In this document: positions 15,216 to 23,371 of the stretch, piece by piece
Layout of the letters: the number at the start of each line of letters is the position of its first letter
Numbering within the stretch: position 1 is the stretch's first letter
Source: an uncultured Prevotella sp.
GTDB taxonomy: Bacteria > Bacteroidota > Bacteroidia > Bacteroidales > Bacteroidaceae
NCBI GenBank assembly: GCA_937898715.1
Contig: CALEKA010000037.1
Coordinates: 1 to 25,781 of the forward strand
Direction of reading: 5' to 3'
DNA: 25,781 nt
Notes under the pieces: generated by a model
Told to the model about the DNA's origin: nothing
Database searches by the model: none
The model's input: only the letters and a program-made list of their open reading frames with translations
Position numbers and translations under genes: made by a program

Positions 15216-16772
15216 ATGCAAAGACACTTTTCCTTTTCTTCCTCACGATATATCATTCTTATCTTTCTCTTGGGACTTTTCACCCGTGTATGGTTTATTC
15301 ATGAGAAAGAGAATCTCTATGGCGACGAACTTACCTCCTATTCGCTGGCTTACAACCAGCCCGGATGGGGCAACAACGTATACCAACTTCACAAAATCTA
15401 TACAGGAAAGGATCTCCGCACACTTCTTTTTCACGACGACAAAGGCGGATGGCAAGGCTTTGCCGACGACATCTCTGCACTTTGGCACAACAATCGAGAT
15501 GGCTCGCATGCCAGTCTTTACTACATGGCACTTCGATGCGTTTCGATAGGAATGCCACCTACCATGAAGGCAGCTATTCAGCGTGAGGGTATGCTCAACC
15601 TTGCCTTTTATGCGCTTACGTTCATTGCATTGTGCATGCTTTTCCGAAAGGTTTACCCCTCTTCCCATAAAGGATTTAATCGCACGCTCAGTTTGCTGCT
15701 TCTAATCTATTGTGTCTGCCCCGTATCTATATCCAATAGTGTTTTGGCCCGCGAATATGCTATGGCCGAAGCATTCTTCACTTTGTGGACGCTATGGTGT
15801 CTTGACGTGTGCCAGCGATTAATGTGTAAAGAGAATGCACTTTCAGCTAAACGCCTTGCCATCGGCTGCTTACTCAGTGCTCTTCTCTTATCTGTAGGCT
15901 ACTTCAATGCTATCTGTTTACTATTTACTGGAGCATTCCTCGCCCTACGCTTCGTGCAAGAAAGGAGGCAGTACGAATGGTGGAAGTTCGTCATTCTTGC
16001 CATGGGCTGCATTCTGCTGTGTCTCGCATTTTATAAGGGATTCTTCAATTTCTTGCACGACGACCGTCTTGCTGATGTATCTCGCAATACGAGAGGTACG
16101 GATTTCGTTACCAACCTTAAAGTTTCGCTATTTGCTCTATTCTATTTCGCAGGGAAATACATACTTACGCCTTTCATTGCTTTGGGGATAATCTTTGCAA
16201 TCAATCATAGATGGAAACATCGCAAGGAACGAAACTCCCCAATCATGTCTCACGACTTCCGATGGATAGCCGTTTGTACAGTCGTATGGTTCCTCATAGT
16301 GCTCTACGTTTCTCCATGGAAGTTTACACGCTACATCTCAGCTTGTCTCCCCACCTTGCTAATAATCGTTGCATGGCAATTGGGGAAAGCACCCCTTAAG
16401 AGAATATGGACCATCGCTATGCTCGCCACCTATATTATATATGTATGGTCGGGCTATCCTATCGAGAATCTTGAACGCACCGATTCCTTCCATTGGAACT
16501 GCAGCAACAATCCGCGTATCCTACGCTATGCGCCCAACAACGAGGAGAACATCAATGCCAAGCATGCCATACCTTTCCTCACCGATGGGCAGGAAGAGGT
16601 GCTCATTGCGGCTCCTTCTGAAATAGAGACCTTTGGTCGAGCTGATCACAGTGGAGTCATACGAGTATACGGACCTCGCGCTTGCCAAGAACTTCTCAGC
16701 AATCCAGGTTTAGTAGGGCACTATGAAGCCGATAGTTGGGACGACTGCTATGAGTATCGATTTCGCAAATAA
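15216..16772 (+). CDS. Multi-pass membrane glycosyltransferase, GT-C fold (GT39/PMT-like)
   Basis: The 518 residues form roughly ten hydrophobic segments beginning at about residue 12 (YIILIFLLGLFTRVWFI). The first periplasmic loop holds the acidic pair Asp37-Glu38 in LYGDELTSYSLAY, the position of the catalytic or metal-binding acids of GT-C transferases that use polyprenyl-phosphate sugars. A second landmark is the NSVLAREYAMAEAFFTLWT helix. The C-terminal 80 residues are soluble and periplasmic (NIDAKHAIPF-like through DCYEYRFRK). Proteins of this sort add sugars to lipid A, glycans or proteins on the outer face of the inner membrane. The acceptor cannot be told. It could be co-transcribed with the ygbA-like gene, since no promoter is visible between them. 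Confidence 0.8.
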   Translation: MQRHFSFSSSRYIILIFLLGLFTRVWFIHEKENLYGDELTSYSLAYNQPGWGNNVYQLHKIYTGKDLRTLLFHDDKGGWQGFADDISALWHNNRDGSHASLYYMALRCVSIGMPPTMKAAIQREGMLNLAFYALTFIALCMLFRKVYPSSHKGFNRTLSLLLLIYCVCPVSISNSVLAREYAMAEAFFTLWTLWCLDVCQRLMCKENALSAKRLAIGCLLSALLLSVGYFNAICLLFTGAFLALRFVQERRQYEWWKFVILAMGCILLCLAFYKGFFNFLHDDRLADVSRNTRGTDFVTNLKVSLFALFYFAGKYILTPFIALGIIFAINHRWKHRKERNSPIMSHDFRWIAVCTVVWFLIVLYVSPWKFTRYISACLPTLLIIVAWQLGKAPLKRIWTIAMLATYIIYVWSGYPIENLERTDSFHWNCSNNPRILRYAPNNEENINAKHAIPFLTDGQEEVLIAAPSEIETFGRADHSGVIRVYGPRACQELLSNPGLVGHYEADSWDDCYEYRFRK

Positions 16773-16807
16773 TGCTATGTAGAGATACACTACAAACGAA
16801 AAATGCT

Positions 16808-16815
16808 TACTTTTG
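16808..16815 (+). promoter_or_regulatory. -7 box for relA
   Basis: TACTTTTG matches TAnnTTTG exactly, 107 bases before the relA start. No TTTG is seen at the -33 position. The 150-base spacer holds nothing else I recognise. Confidence 0.45.
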
Positions 16816-16922
16816 CACAAGAGATAGGCAGTTTAGCAATCTGACAGCAAGCATTCTATGCGCAGACCATGCAATAGCCTATATAATAATAGTATCTAAT
16901 AAATCCAACCAACTAAACGCTT

Positions 16923-19136
16923 ATGGACAACAATCAGCAATTGCATCAAGCCGAGCGTAGCGCTTTTATCGCCTCACTCCATGCCTTGTATCAGAAAGAG
17001 CACGTCCGTCCGCAAGCAGACGAAGCACGTAAACTTGCCGACTTTATAGATAGCGCAGTTGCTACTGATGAGCAATTGGCACGTGACGAATTTGGATTCA
17101 GCCGTGTGGTCATGGCCGTACAAAGCATCCTCTTAGCCGTCAATGAGATTGGGCTTAGAGGTCATGCCTTGACAGCTTATATGCTACGATCCGTTATTCG
17201 TAAGCCAGAGCAATGTGCTTTAGTAGAGCGTTTCTTTGGAAAGGATGTAGCAGAAACGCTGCGCGGATTCCTTCGTGTAGAAGCCATCGAAGTGAAGACC
17301 GAGGCTATGCGCACCGACAATTTTAGAAATCTGTTGGTATCACAAGCCGGCGACATGCGCATTATTCTTATGCTGATTGCAGACAGTGTGAACTTGATGC
17401 GCCATATTAAAGATGTAGAGAATGTAATGGCTCAACGTCGCGTTTCTACCGAAGCTGCCTACTTGTATGCTCCTTTAGCTCACAAACTGGGACTTTACAA
17501 GCTTAAAAGCGAACTTGAGGACTTGAGCTTGAAGTATCTTGAGCACGACGCTTACTATATGATTAAGGAGAACCTTAATGCTACAAAGCGTGCGCGTGAT
17601 GCTTATATCGAACGATTCATTGCGCCTATACGACAAATGCTCGATCATGAGGGATTGAAATACCACATGAAAGGACGCACGAAAAGCATCCACTCTATCT
17701 GGCAAAAGATGAAGAAGCAACAATGTGGCTTCAACGGCGTATACGACCTTTTTGCCATCCGTATCATTCTGGATTCACCACTCGACAAGGAAAAAGAGCA
17801 ATGCTGGAAAGTATTCTCTCTCATCACCAACAAGTATGAAAGCAATCTAAAGCGTCTGCGTGACTGGCTCACCGTGCCCAAAAGCAATGGTTACGAAAGT
17901 CTACATATCACCGTAAAGGGGCCTGAAGACAAGTGGGTAGAAGTGCAAATCCGTACCGAGCGTATGGACGAGATAGCTGAACACGGACTGGCTGCGCACT
18001 GGCGTTACAAAGGCGTAAAGAGTAGCGGCGGAGGAGTCGACTCATGGTTGGCCGACATACGTTCTGCCCTTGAGACTGGCAATGAAGGACTCCTCACGCA
18101 AAGTCTATCCAGCGATCTCAAGGAGCGCGATGTCTACGTATTCTCTCCCAAGGGCGACCTCTATCATCTACCACCCCACTCTACGGTGCTCGACTTTGCT
18201 TATACCATCCATACTGGAGTGGGAAACCGTTGCGTAGGCGGACGTATCGATGGCAAAAACTTCTCCATCCGTCAACCGCTGGAAAGCGGACAGACCGTAG
18301 AAATCCTCACATCGAGCACACAGAAGCCTAAGCCCGAATGGATCAATATCGCTCAGTCAAACCACGCACGCTCTAAGATACGCTCTGCTGTACGCGAACT
18401 CACAGCTGGCGAGATTGCCTTGGGCAAGGAAATTCTGGAACGTAAGATGAAGAACCGCAAGATTGATTGGGACGAAGGCCTCATCAATCAGCTTATCAAG
18501 AAGTTGGGATACAAAGAGAGTTTCGACTTCTTCCGCGATCTCGGCAATGAGAAGGTGGATATCAACAAGGCGCTTGATACGTATCTCGAACTCGGCAAAC
18601 GCGAACAAGGACTTGCCGAACGTGCGGCTACTCGTTCTGCTGAAGAGTTTAGCATGGAGAGCGAGATTGGCATGAAAGCCAAGGGCGAGCAAGATGAGCT
18701 GGTCATCGGCCGCGATCTAAAAGGTCTTGACTATCAACTCGCGCGTTGCTGCAATCCCGTCTATGGCGACGATATCTTTGGCTTTGTACCTGTAAGCGGT
18801 GGCATCAAGATTCACCGCACGAGTTGCCCCAACGCTCCTGCCCTTCGCCAGCGATTTGGCTATCGCATCGTGAAAGCACGTTGGGCAGGAAAAGGCCAAG
18901 GCTCATACCCTATCACGCTCCATGTAGTGGGACAAGACGACTTAGGCATCGTCAACAACATTACTTCTATCATCTCAAAAGAAGAGCACATCATGCTTCG
19001 TAGCATCAATATCGACTCCAACGATGGACTCTTCTCTGGTATACTCACCATTCTCGTAGACGATACGCAACGGCTTACCGGGCTTATCAAGAAGCTTCGT
19101 ACGGTCAAGGGCGTGAAAGCTGTTAGCCGCAGCTAA
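16923..19136 (+). CDS. relA: RelA/SpoT-family (p)ppGpp synthetase with degenerate hydrolase domain
   Basis: RSH proteins make the stringent-response alarmone (p)ppGpp from GTP/GDP and ATP, and bifunctional ones also hydrolyse it. This 737-residue protein has the full long-RSH layout. The hydrolase-domain region (about 50-190) lacks the metal-binding HD pair: the expected LLHD...ED segment reads MLRSVIRKP (87-95), and LADRLHNMRT reads IADSVNLMRH (152-161). The synthetase domain is intact: GRTKSIHS (251-258), YDLFAIRII (274-282), KSNGYESLH (320-328), EVQIRT (340-345) and EHGLAAHW (353-360). TGS (about 402-462), the conserved-cysteine region LARCCNPVYGDDIFG (about 604-618) and ACT (about 655-735) follow. 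It should be a synthetase-only RelA. A second, hydrolase-competent RSH is then expected elsewhere in the genome. Confidence 0.93.
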   Translation: MDNNQQLHQAERSAFIASLHALYQKEHVRPQADEARKLADFIDSAVATDEQLARDEFGFSRVVMAVQSILLAVNEIGLRGHALTAYMLRSVIRKPEQCALVERFFGKDVAETLRGFLRVEAIEVKTEAMRTDNFRNLLVSQAGDMRIILMLIADSVNLMRHIKDVENVMAQRRVSTEAAYLYAPLAHKLGLYKLKSELEDLSLKYLEHDAYYMIKENLNATKRARDAYIERFIAPIRQMLDHEGLKYHMKGRTKSIHSIWQKMKKQQCGFNGVYDLFAIRIILDSPLDKEKEQCWKVFSLITNKYESNLKRLRDWLTVPKSNGYESLHITVKGPEDKWVEVQIRTERMDEIAEHGLAAHWRYKGVKSSGGGVDSWLADIRSALETGNEGLLTQSLSSDLKERDVYVFSPKGDLYHLPPHSTVLDFAYTIHTGVGNRCVGGRIDGKNFSIRQPLESGQTVEILTSSTQKPKPEWINIAQSNHARSKIRSAVRELTAGEIALGKEILERKMKNRKIDWDEGLINQLIKKLGYKESFDFFRDLGNEKVDINKALDTYLELGKREQGLAERAATRSAEEFSMESEIGMKAKGEQDELVIGRDLKGLDYQLARCCNPVYGDDIFGFVPVSGGIKIHRTSCPNAPALRQRFGYRIVKARWAGKGQGSYPITLHVVGQDDLGIVNNITSIISKEEHIMLRSINIDSNDGLFSGILTILVDDTQRLTGLIKKLRTVKGVKAVSRS

Positions 19137-19385
19137 GGTCTCTTAGTTTCGAGTTTCAAGGTCTGAGGTTATAAAAAGTGATCTAAAATATTTTTATATT
19201 TGAATCCACTTGGGAAAGTGGTCTAATTTGATTGAACATTGACCTCTGTGTGATATTAAATTCCAGCATTGGCCGTTAACTCTCAAATCAGCCATGTGGC
19301 AGGAATAGACTTTTTATGGTCGATATAGACGCATACTGACTGATATATACCCCTTTTATGGGGAAAATGCGGTCTTTGAAACATT
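19137..19385. other. Non-coding spacer after relA with small hairpins
   Basis: I see no gene here. Two weak hairpins may end the relA transcript: CTAAG/CTTAG at 19133-19146, overlapping the relA stop, and CCACTT/AAGTGG with a GGGA loop at 19206-19221. The stretch at 19345-19363 (ATATACCCC, TTTTAT, GGGG) forms a short CCCC/GGGG hairpin and shares ATATACCCC...TATGGG with 14640-14653. It lies just beyond the transposase remnant and could include an IS end. Confidence 0.4.
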
Positions 19386-19662
19386 TTATGCTCTCTGGAG
19401 AGCCATTTCAAGGTCAAATAGCAGAAGTCGGCGCACATTAATCCATGCACAACGTGCAAGAGCCTGCATCTTGTGCTTGATAAGTCCGCGGTATCTGGTT
19501 TTGTTGTTCCTCGTATGAAAGCAGTACTGAAAGATTATCGCCTCGACGTTGTTGTGCTTTTCGAATGAAACAGTCTACAGGTTATCGCTATTTCTTGGGC
19601 TTTGTTTGAGATGTCGCATAGCTTGTAGTCGATGAGTAAATGATGCTCATGCGGCTGATGAC
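19386..19662 (-). pseudogene. 3' remnant of an IS transposase, frameshifted
   Basis: Reading the minus strand, an open segment (HEHHLLIDYKLCDISNKAQE, then IAITCRLFHSK) runs to about 19570, where the frame is lost. In the next frame the text resumes as KHNNVEAIIFQYCFHTRNN and continues KTRYRGLIKHKMQALARC, then AWINVRRLLLF, to a TAA at 19386-19388. The pattern HTRNNKTRYRGLIKHKMQA is one I associate with C-termini of DDE transposases of Bacteroidetes insertion sequences (IS1182-like; the family is uncertain). Everything 5' of this is missing, and the remnant abuts the stop codon of the AbiEii-like gene. It cannot be active. Confidence 0.7.
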
Positions 19663-20478
19663 TCACTCAAATCGAATCATCCTTGCGAGTTGAAGGAAAT
19701 AGTCGTTCGACCAGATATCAAGTTCCTTGGGGTTACGAATGAATGGCAATACGTCAGCCTTTACCTGATTAATATCGGCAGTAGATAGACGGTAGTTCAG
19801 CTTCTCAAGGAAAGACTCCTTGGTAATTCTCTCCTGGTTGAATTGCAAAGTTCGTTCCTGCAGATGTGTGAAGTCCAACATTATATTATGGCGAACATAC
19901 CATTCGAAGTCGTACCAGTCACGCCCCTTGACACGCTTTTTCCATGCCCGATAAACAAGAGCATGCATTTTGCCGGCAAATAGGTTAGGTAGCGTGAAGC
20001 AACGAGTCATGAACGACTGTGGAAGCAAGAGTAAATTCTGTTCAGTGTTGAACTTAAGAAGCGGGTGAGTGTCTACCTCTATTTTTATCTTTACCGATTT
20101 CTCTGTTTGAAACGTAATATCATACACATCGGTATTGTCTTTCAGAAATGCAGATTCAACCTTACCAAAATTTTGCTTGTCCTTCTTTTTGATTTCTACA
20201 TCACGTCCCACCATCGCGAATTGGTCAACAATAGGCTGAAAGTACTGCGTAAAATCAAATTTGTCGCTTGGAGATAGAAGAGAGAAATCCATATCCTCAG
20301 AGAATCGCTGCAAGCCGTGGAAAATGCGGAGACAAGTTCCACCATAGAAGGCTGCCACGTCGAAGAAGCCACCATTGTAGAGACCAGCGAGAATAATCTG
20401 CTGATTTACTTCGAATGCAGTGAGGGTTATGCAGCCAACTTCTGGATAGACCGCTACACCGCGCTTGAGATTTCCCAA
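19663..20478 (-). CDS. AbiEii/AbiGii-type nucleotidyltransferase, 5' end replaced, antitoxin absent
   Basis: The family transfers nucleotides to RNA (several toxins modify tRNA) and normally pairs with an AbiEi-type antitoxin in phage-defence toxin-antitoxin systems. The 271-residue frame shows the nucleotidyltransferase core AFYGGTCLRIFHGL followed by RFSEDMDFSLL, then KIKIEVDTHPLL, KMHALVYRAWKKRVKGRDWYDFEWYV and a normal C-terminus. Family resemblance begins only at about residue 21 (AFEVNQQIILAGLYNGGFFD). The first 20 residues (MGNLKRGVAVYPEVGCITLT) are antisense to the AraC fragment on the plus strand, so they are probably not native. About 20-50 native N-terminal residues are lost, and no antitoxin gene lies upstream. 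I infer a decayed defence gene, although the catalytic residues remain. Two Met codons after residue 1 are far inside the core. Confidence 0.75.
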   Translation of the reverse strand: MGNLKRGVAVYPEVGCITLTAFEVNQQIILAGLYNGGFFDVAAFYGGTCLRIFHGLQRFSEDMDFSLLSPSDKFDFTQYFQPIVDQFAMVGRDVEIKKKDKQNFGKVESAFLKDNTDVYDITFQTEKSVKIKIEVDTHPLLKFNTEQNLLLLPQSFMTRCFTLPNLFAGKMHALVYRAWKKRVKGRDWYDFEWYVRHNIMLDFTHLQERTLQFNQERITKESFLEKLNYRLSTADINQVKADVLPFIRNPKELDIWSNDYFLQLARMIRFE

Positions 20479-20604
20479 CTTTTGCGCGATAAGACGTTGT
20501 CGTTCGTGAAAATTTCAGATATGTTCAACTTCTCGTCACCAGCTTATTTCAGTCGTTACGATTTGCACAACCTTGGCGTGAATCCAACAGAATACGGAAA
20601 TTAA
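20413..20604 (+). pseudogene. C-terminal fragment of an AraC-family regulator
   Basis: About 63 codons ending at a TAA encode the end of an AraC/XylS DNA-binding domain: first helix region GYAANFWIDRYTALEISQLL, then RDKTLSFVKISDMFNF and the second HTH signature SSPAYFSRYDLHNLGVNPTE. The N-terminal ligand domain and the first part of the DNA-binding domain are absent. Instead, at about 20408-20424, the sequence passes directly into the reverse strand of the AbiEii-like gene. The open frame continues left to 20317, but that part (MENAETSSTIEGCHVEEATI) is antisense to conserved AbiEii residues and not regulator-like. The typical basic residue after FSRY is replaced (RYDLHN), a further sign of decay. 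Confidence 0.75.
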
Positions 20605-20667
20605 GATTACTTTGTGATTTGTTCATCTGATACATGTGAGATTATTCTCAAGTAAGCTATCCCCTCC

Positions 20668-21330
20668 TTACAACTTTTCCAAAGCGGGAATAGTAATGAC
20701 ACCACGCGAATAGTCTAACAATCCGTCTTCAGACATGGAGAGAAGCATACGAGATACTCGCAGACGAGTAGTTCCTAATTCTTGTGCCAGTTCTTCCATG
20801 CGGATGTAGAGTTTCTTGGGTCCTATAGGACGCAAACAGCGGCGGTGAAGAAACATGACAAAACGCTCTCTCTCGTTTTCTGCGCGCTTCAGCCATAACA
20901 TAGTGGTAGCATGCTGAGCCGCTGTGCTCAACATGTTGTAGAAGTTGATTTGAAAAGCTGGATATTGCATTAATAGGCGGCGCACACTTTGCTTGTCGAG
21001 CATGACGAGTTGCGATTCCACCAGCGAACGCACTGTATAACGATATGTATTGTGCAAGCCAAACAGACAATCGAGTTGCATCACCCACGGGGCATGCATG
21101 CTTTCCTTGATTCGATAAGTATGCTCTGGACTTTCTGATTCACATTCTAATTCCCCGCCAAGCAAAATGCAGAGTCGGTGACTCTCTTCACCTTGGCGCA
21201 CAACAATCTCTTTCGGCTTCAGCGTGCGGAAGTCGAAAGGAGTCTTCTCTACGATATCAAGAAAGTCCAATCGGCTGAAACCTTGGAATAAAGGCACCAA
21301 GAGCAATCGATTTGAGAATGAATGGTCCAT
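20668..21330 (-). CDS. Crp/Fnr-family transcriptional regulator
   Basis: The 220 residues contain an N-terminal cyclic-nucleotide-binding-like beta roll (about 15-120; PKEIVVRQGEESHRLCILLG and GGELECESESPEH are the conserved turns), a dimer helix (about 130-158) and a C-terminal winged helix (about 175-215) with the recognition region MEELAQELGTTRLRVSRMLL then SEDGLLDYSRGVITI. The FNR-type N-terminal cysteine cluster is absent. The cAMP-contacting RxS arginine-serine pair is not evident, so the ligand is unknown; heme or nitrosative/redox sensing, as in HcpR relatives, is possible but unproven. It is transcribed in the direction of the apbE operon but separated from it by 227 bases with a large inverted repeat, so it is probably an independent unit. 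No clear -7 box is visible in its upstream region. Confidence 0.9.
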   Translation of the reverse strand: MDHSFSNRLLLVPLFQGFSRLDFLDIVEKTPFDFRTLKPKEIVVRQGEESHRLCILLGGELECESESPEHTYRIKESMHAPWVMQLDCLFGLHNTYRYTVRSLVESQLVMLDKQSVRRLLMQYPAFQINFYNMLSTAAQHATTMLWLKRAENERERFVMFLHRRCLRPIGPKKLYIRMEELAQELGTTRLRVSRMLLSMSEDGLLDYSRGVITIPALEKL

Positions 21331-21412
21331 AGAACGTTGATAATAAACAACTACAAGGCGAGATATTACTTATATACAATAGCAAGGCTTCTACCAATTG
21401 AGATTTTAAAGG

Positions 21413-21532
21413 CCTAAATAGTTCTGTGGGCGACGCGTCTCGCGTAGGCATAATATGTAATTAACATATGATTTGCATGTTGGATTGCACAAGATGCCGA
21501 CGCGAGACGCTTCGGCCACAGAACTAAAGAGG
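21413..21532. repeat. MITE-like element: 33-bp terminal inverted repeats
   Basis: Arms at 21419-21451 and 21494-21526 are inverse copies with 30 of 33 positions matching; they begin TAGTTCTGTGG and include GCGTCTCGCGT. Outside them, CCT (21413-21415) and AGG (21530-21532) extend the symmetry across three unmatched bases. The 42-base core is non-coding and contains a smaller inverted repeat, ATATGT/ACATAT. Length, long terminal inverted repeats and lack of a gene fit a miniature inverted-repeat transposable element. The structure would also make a very stable hairpin in apbE-side transcripts and could serve as their terminator. Confidence 0.75.
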
Positions 21533-21557
21533 TTCTGCACAATAAAGAATAGCCATT

Positions 21558-22565
21558 CTATTTCTCTACAGGCATGCGGTCAACGTATGTGCAGAGTTGT
21601 CCTTTTTCGTTGGCATAGATCAGATAGGCACGCAATTCCTTATGAGTAGCAAGCACCTTCTTTGCGCCATCGAGTCCAAGTACCATAAAGGCTGTGGCAT
21701 AAGCATCGGCTGTGGCACAATCGGGCGCCATCACCGTTGCAGAGAGCAAGGAATGCTGCACCGGACGGCCTGTACGAGGATCTATCGTATGTGCATACTT
21801 GCGACCATTGTGCTCATAAAAGTTGCGATAATTACCGCTTGTGGCAAGTGCAGCATTGTTTAAGCTCAACACGGTCTGAAGGTCACCCTTGCTCGGATCA
21901 GCGCCATCAATGGGCTTACTCACACCGATCTGCCAATCATGTCCCTCAGGATTGCGACCTTTGGTCACTACCTCTCCGCCAATCTCGACCATATAGTTCA
22001 GCACGCCATGATCGCGCAACACCTTGGCCACTCTGTCTACACCATAACCTTTAGCAATAGCGCCACAGTCGATCATCACACCTTTTGCTGAAGTAGAGAC
22101 TTGCTGTGTCTTCTCATTGAGCACCACTTTATTATATCCCACTAAGGTGCGGAGTGAATCTACCTGATTATCTGACGGGAATTGTCCTTTCTTAAAACCA
22201 AAGCCCCAAGCGTTGACCAAGGGCATAACTGTCACGTCGAACGCTCCACCTGTGGCCTCACTGATGGCATGAGCCTTCACCAATACCTCATAGAGCATAG
22301 CATCAGTCTGAGGCTTTCCTTGATTGACAAGGGAGATTGCACTCTGCTGATTGAAGACAGAGAGACTAACATCCACGCGATTGAGTTCATCAAGGATTTC
22401 CTTATCGAGCGCTTGGGAAGCTTCATACTTGATATGGTAGGTTGTTCCAAAGATGGTCCCCTCTGCCGTACGAAGCGTAGCCGTGCCACGAAAGCGCACG
22501 ATCCAAATTGTGGCAAATATAAGGAATAGGAGGAATATGCCTCCTATGATTCTTTTCTTGTTCAT
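21558..22565 (-). CDS. apbE: FAD:protein FMN transferase ApbE, membrane-anchored
   Basis: ApbE attaches FMN covalently to Thr/Ser of target proteins such as Rnf/Nqr subunits and periplasmic FMN-binding domains, using FAD as donor. The 335-residue protein starts with a membrane anchor (IIGGIFLLFLIFATIWIVRF) rather than a lipobox cysteine, so it should face the periplasm. Family motifs are present: FGTTYHIKY at 39-47, GAFDVTVMPLVNAWGFG at 107-123, DCGAIAKGYGVD at 166-177, the FAD/Mg site GGEVVTKG at 196-203, HTIDPRTGRP at 259-268 and the metal ligand region DCATADAYATAFMVLG at 282-297. Its ATG overlaps the stop of the DUF6048 gene by 4 bases, so it is translationally coupled. No ApbE substrate motif is seen in the neighbouring proteins. 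Confidence 0.95.
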   Translation of the reverse strand: MNKKRIIGGIFLLFLIFATIWIVRFRGTATLRTAEGTIFGTTYHIKYEASQALDKEILDELNRVDVSLSVFNQQSAISLVNQGKPQTDAMLYEVLVKAHAISEATGGAFDVTVMPLVNAWGFGFKKGQFPSDNQVDSLRTLVGYNKVVLNEKTQQVSTSAKGVMIDCGAIAKGYGVDRVAKVLRDHGVLNYMVEIGGEVVTKGRNPEGHDWQIGVSKPIDGADPSKGDLQTVLSLNNAALATSGNYRNFYEHNGRKYAHTIDPRTGRPVQHSLLSATVMAPDCATADAYATAFMVLGLDGAKKVLATHKELRAYLIYANEKGQLCTYVDRMPVEK

Positions 22566-23371
22566 ATATCAAATATCACGTTAAAAGTTCCACCAATAGC
22601 ATGCGTATCATTCTTGCCATAGCCTGGTACATACCAAGAATTGCCCAACGCATTCTTCTTATTATAGATACGCATACGATAGCGAATGCTCCATCCTAAA
22701 TGAAGCATTCCCCATACGCGCGCTTCAAGTCCGAACACAGCTTCTCCCCAATGATTGGTGCCACGCACGCCCTCAAAACGGAAAGGAATGGTTGTACCAT
22801 AGATGGGATCTTGTCGATCGGGGCCATCTACATCGTATTTATAAGTAGAGAATGCATAACGAAGACCCACGAAGATGCGACCTGCACCCCGCACATTCTT
22901 TGCCACATTGTAATCCATACCAATGCGATAGTAAGGCGAGTGTACCTTGTAATGCAGGTCGGTCGTCTCATTGGTATGATTGCTCACTCCCATACCTATT
23001 TCAAATATAGGGAAGTAGCGTCCGTAGAGGTTGAGTCGGGCGGCAGCTTCATATTGTCCGTAAGGCGTACAAGCCGCCATCACTGCGCCACATACATCTG
23101 CCGAAACGCTTACACCAGCCAAAAGAGGTAGCCTCTTTTGCGCCTCAAGTGCAGCAGCCGCTTCCTCGGGTGAGGAATATTGCACGCCTCGCACCTGTTG
23201 CTTGTCCGCCTGCGTCTGTTGCACCTTTTGAGTTTGCTTTGGTGCCTTCTTCCGTGGTTTCTCTGTGCGCACGCTGTCAGCATAGAGTATGGGCGTCTGT
23301 GCCTTGACTGCGGAGCAGATACTACTTGCTATCAGCAGTACGAAGGAAAATGCGAATGTTTTCAACATCAT
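22562..23371 (-). CDS. DUF6048 family exported protein (probable outer-membrane barrel)
   Basis: The 269-residue protein has a cleavable signal peptide (MMLKTFAFSFVLLIASSICS, probable cut after AVKA), a lysine/glutamine-rich linker (about 38-62), and a C-terminal region of alternating, aromatic-rich strands (RLNLYGRYFPIFEIGMG, RIFVGLRYAFSTYKYDV, LHLGWSIRYRMRIY) ending in IGGTFNVIFDI. That fits a small outer-membrane beta barrel. I place it in the DUF6048 family from memory of its usual pairing with a DUF6452 lipoprotein; the function is unknown. Its start lies 50 bases inside the DUF6452 gene, or 47 if the second Met is used, and its end overlaps apbE by 4 bases, so the three are translated as one unit. 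Confidence 0.8.
   Translation of the reverse strand: MMLKTFAFSFVLLIASSICSAVKAQTPILYADSVRTEKPRKKAPKQTQKVQQTQADKQQVRGVQYSSPEEAAAALEAQKRLPLLAGVSVSADVCGAVMAACTPYGQYEAAARLNLYGRYFPIFEIGMGVSNHTNETTDLHYKVHSPYYRIGMDYNVAKNVRGAGRIFVGLRYAFSTYKYDVDGPDRQDPIYGTTIPFRFEGVRGTNHWGEAVFGLEARVWGMLHLGWSIRYRMRIYNKKNALGNSWYVPGYGKNDTHAIGGTFNVIFDI

Noticed and set aside
16772..16960. A 62-codon plus frame between the membrane glycosyltransferase and relA.
   Set aside because: It runs into the relA start in another frame, covers the relA -7 box and has no recognisable sequence features.
20317..20412. The left part of the 95-codon plus frame as an N-terminus for the AraC fragment.
   Set aside because: It is antisense to the conserved nucleotidyltransferase core of the AbiEii-like gene and has no AraC-like sequence; only the part from about 20413 does.
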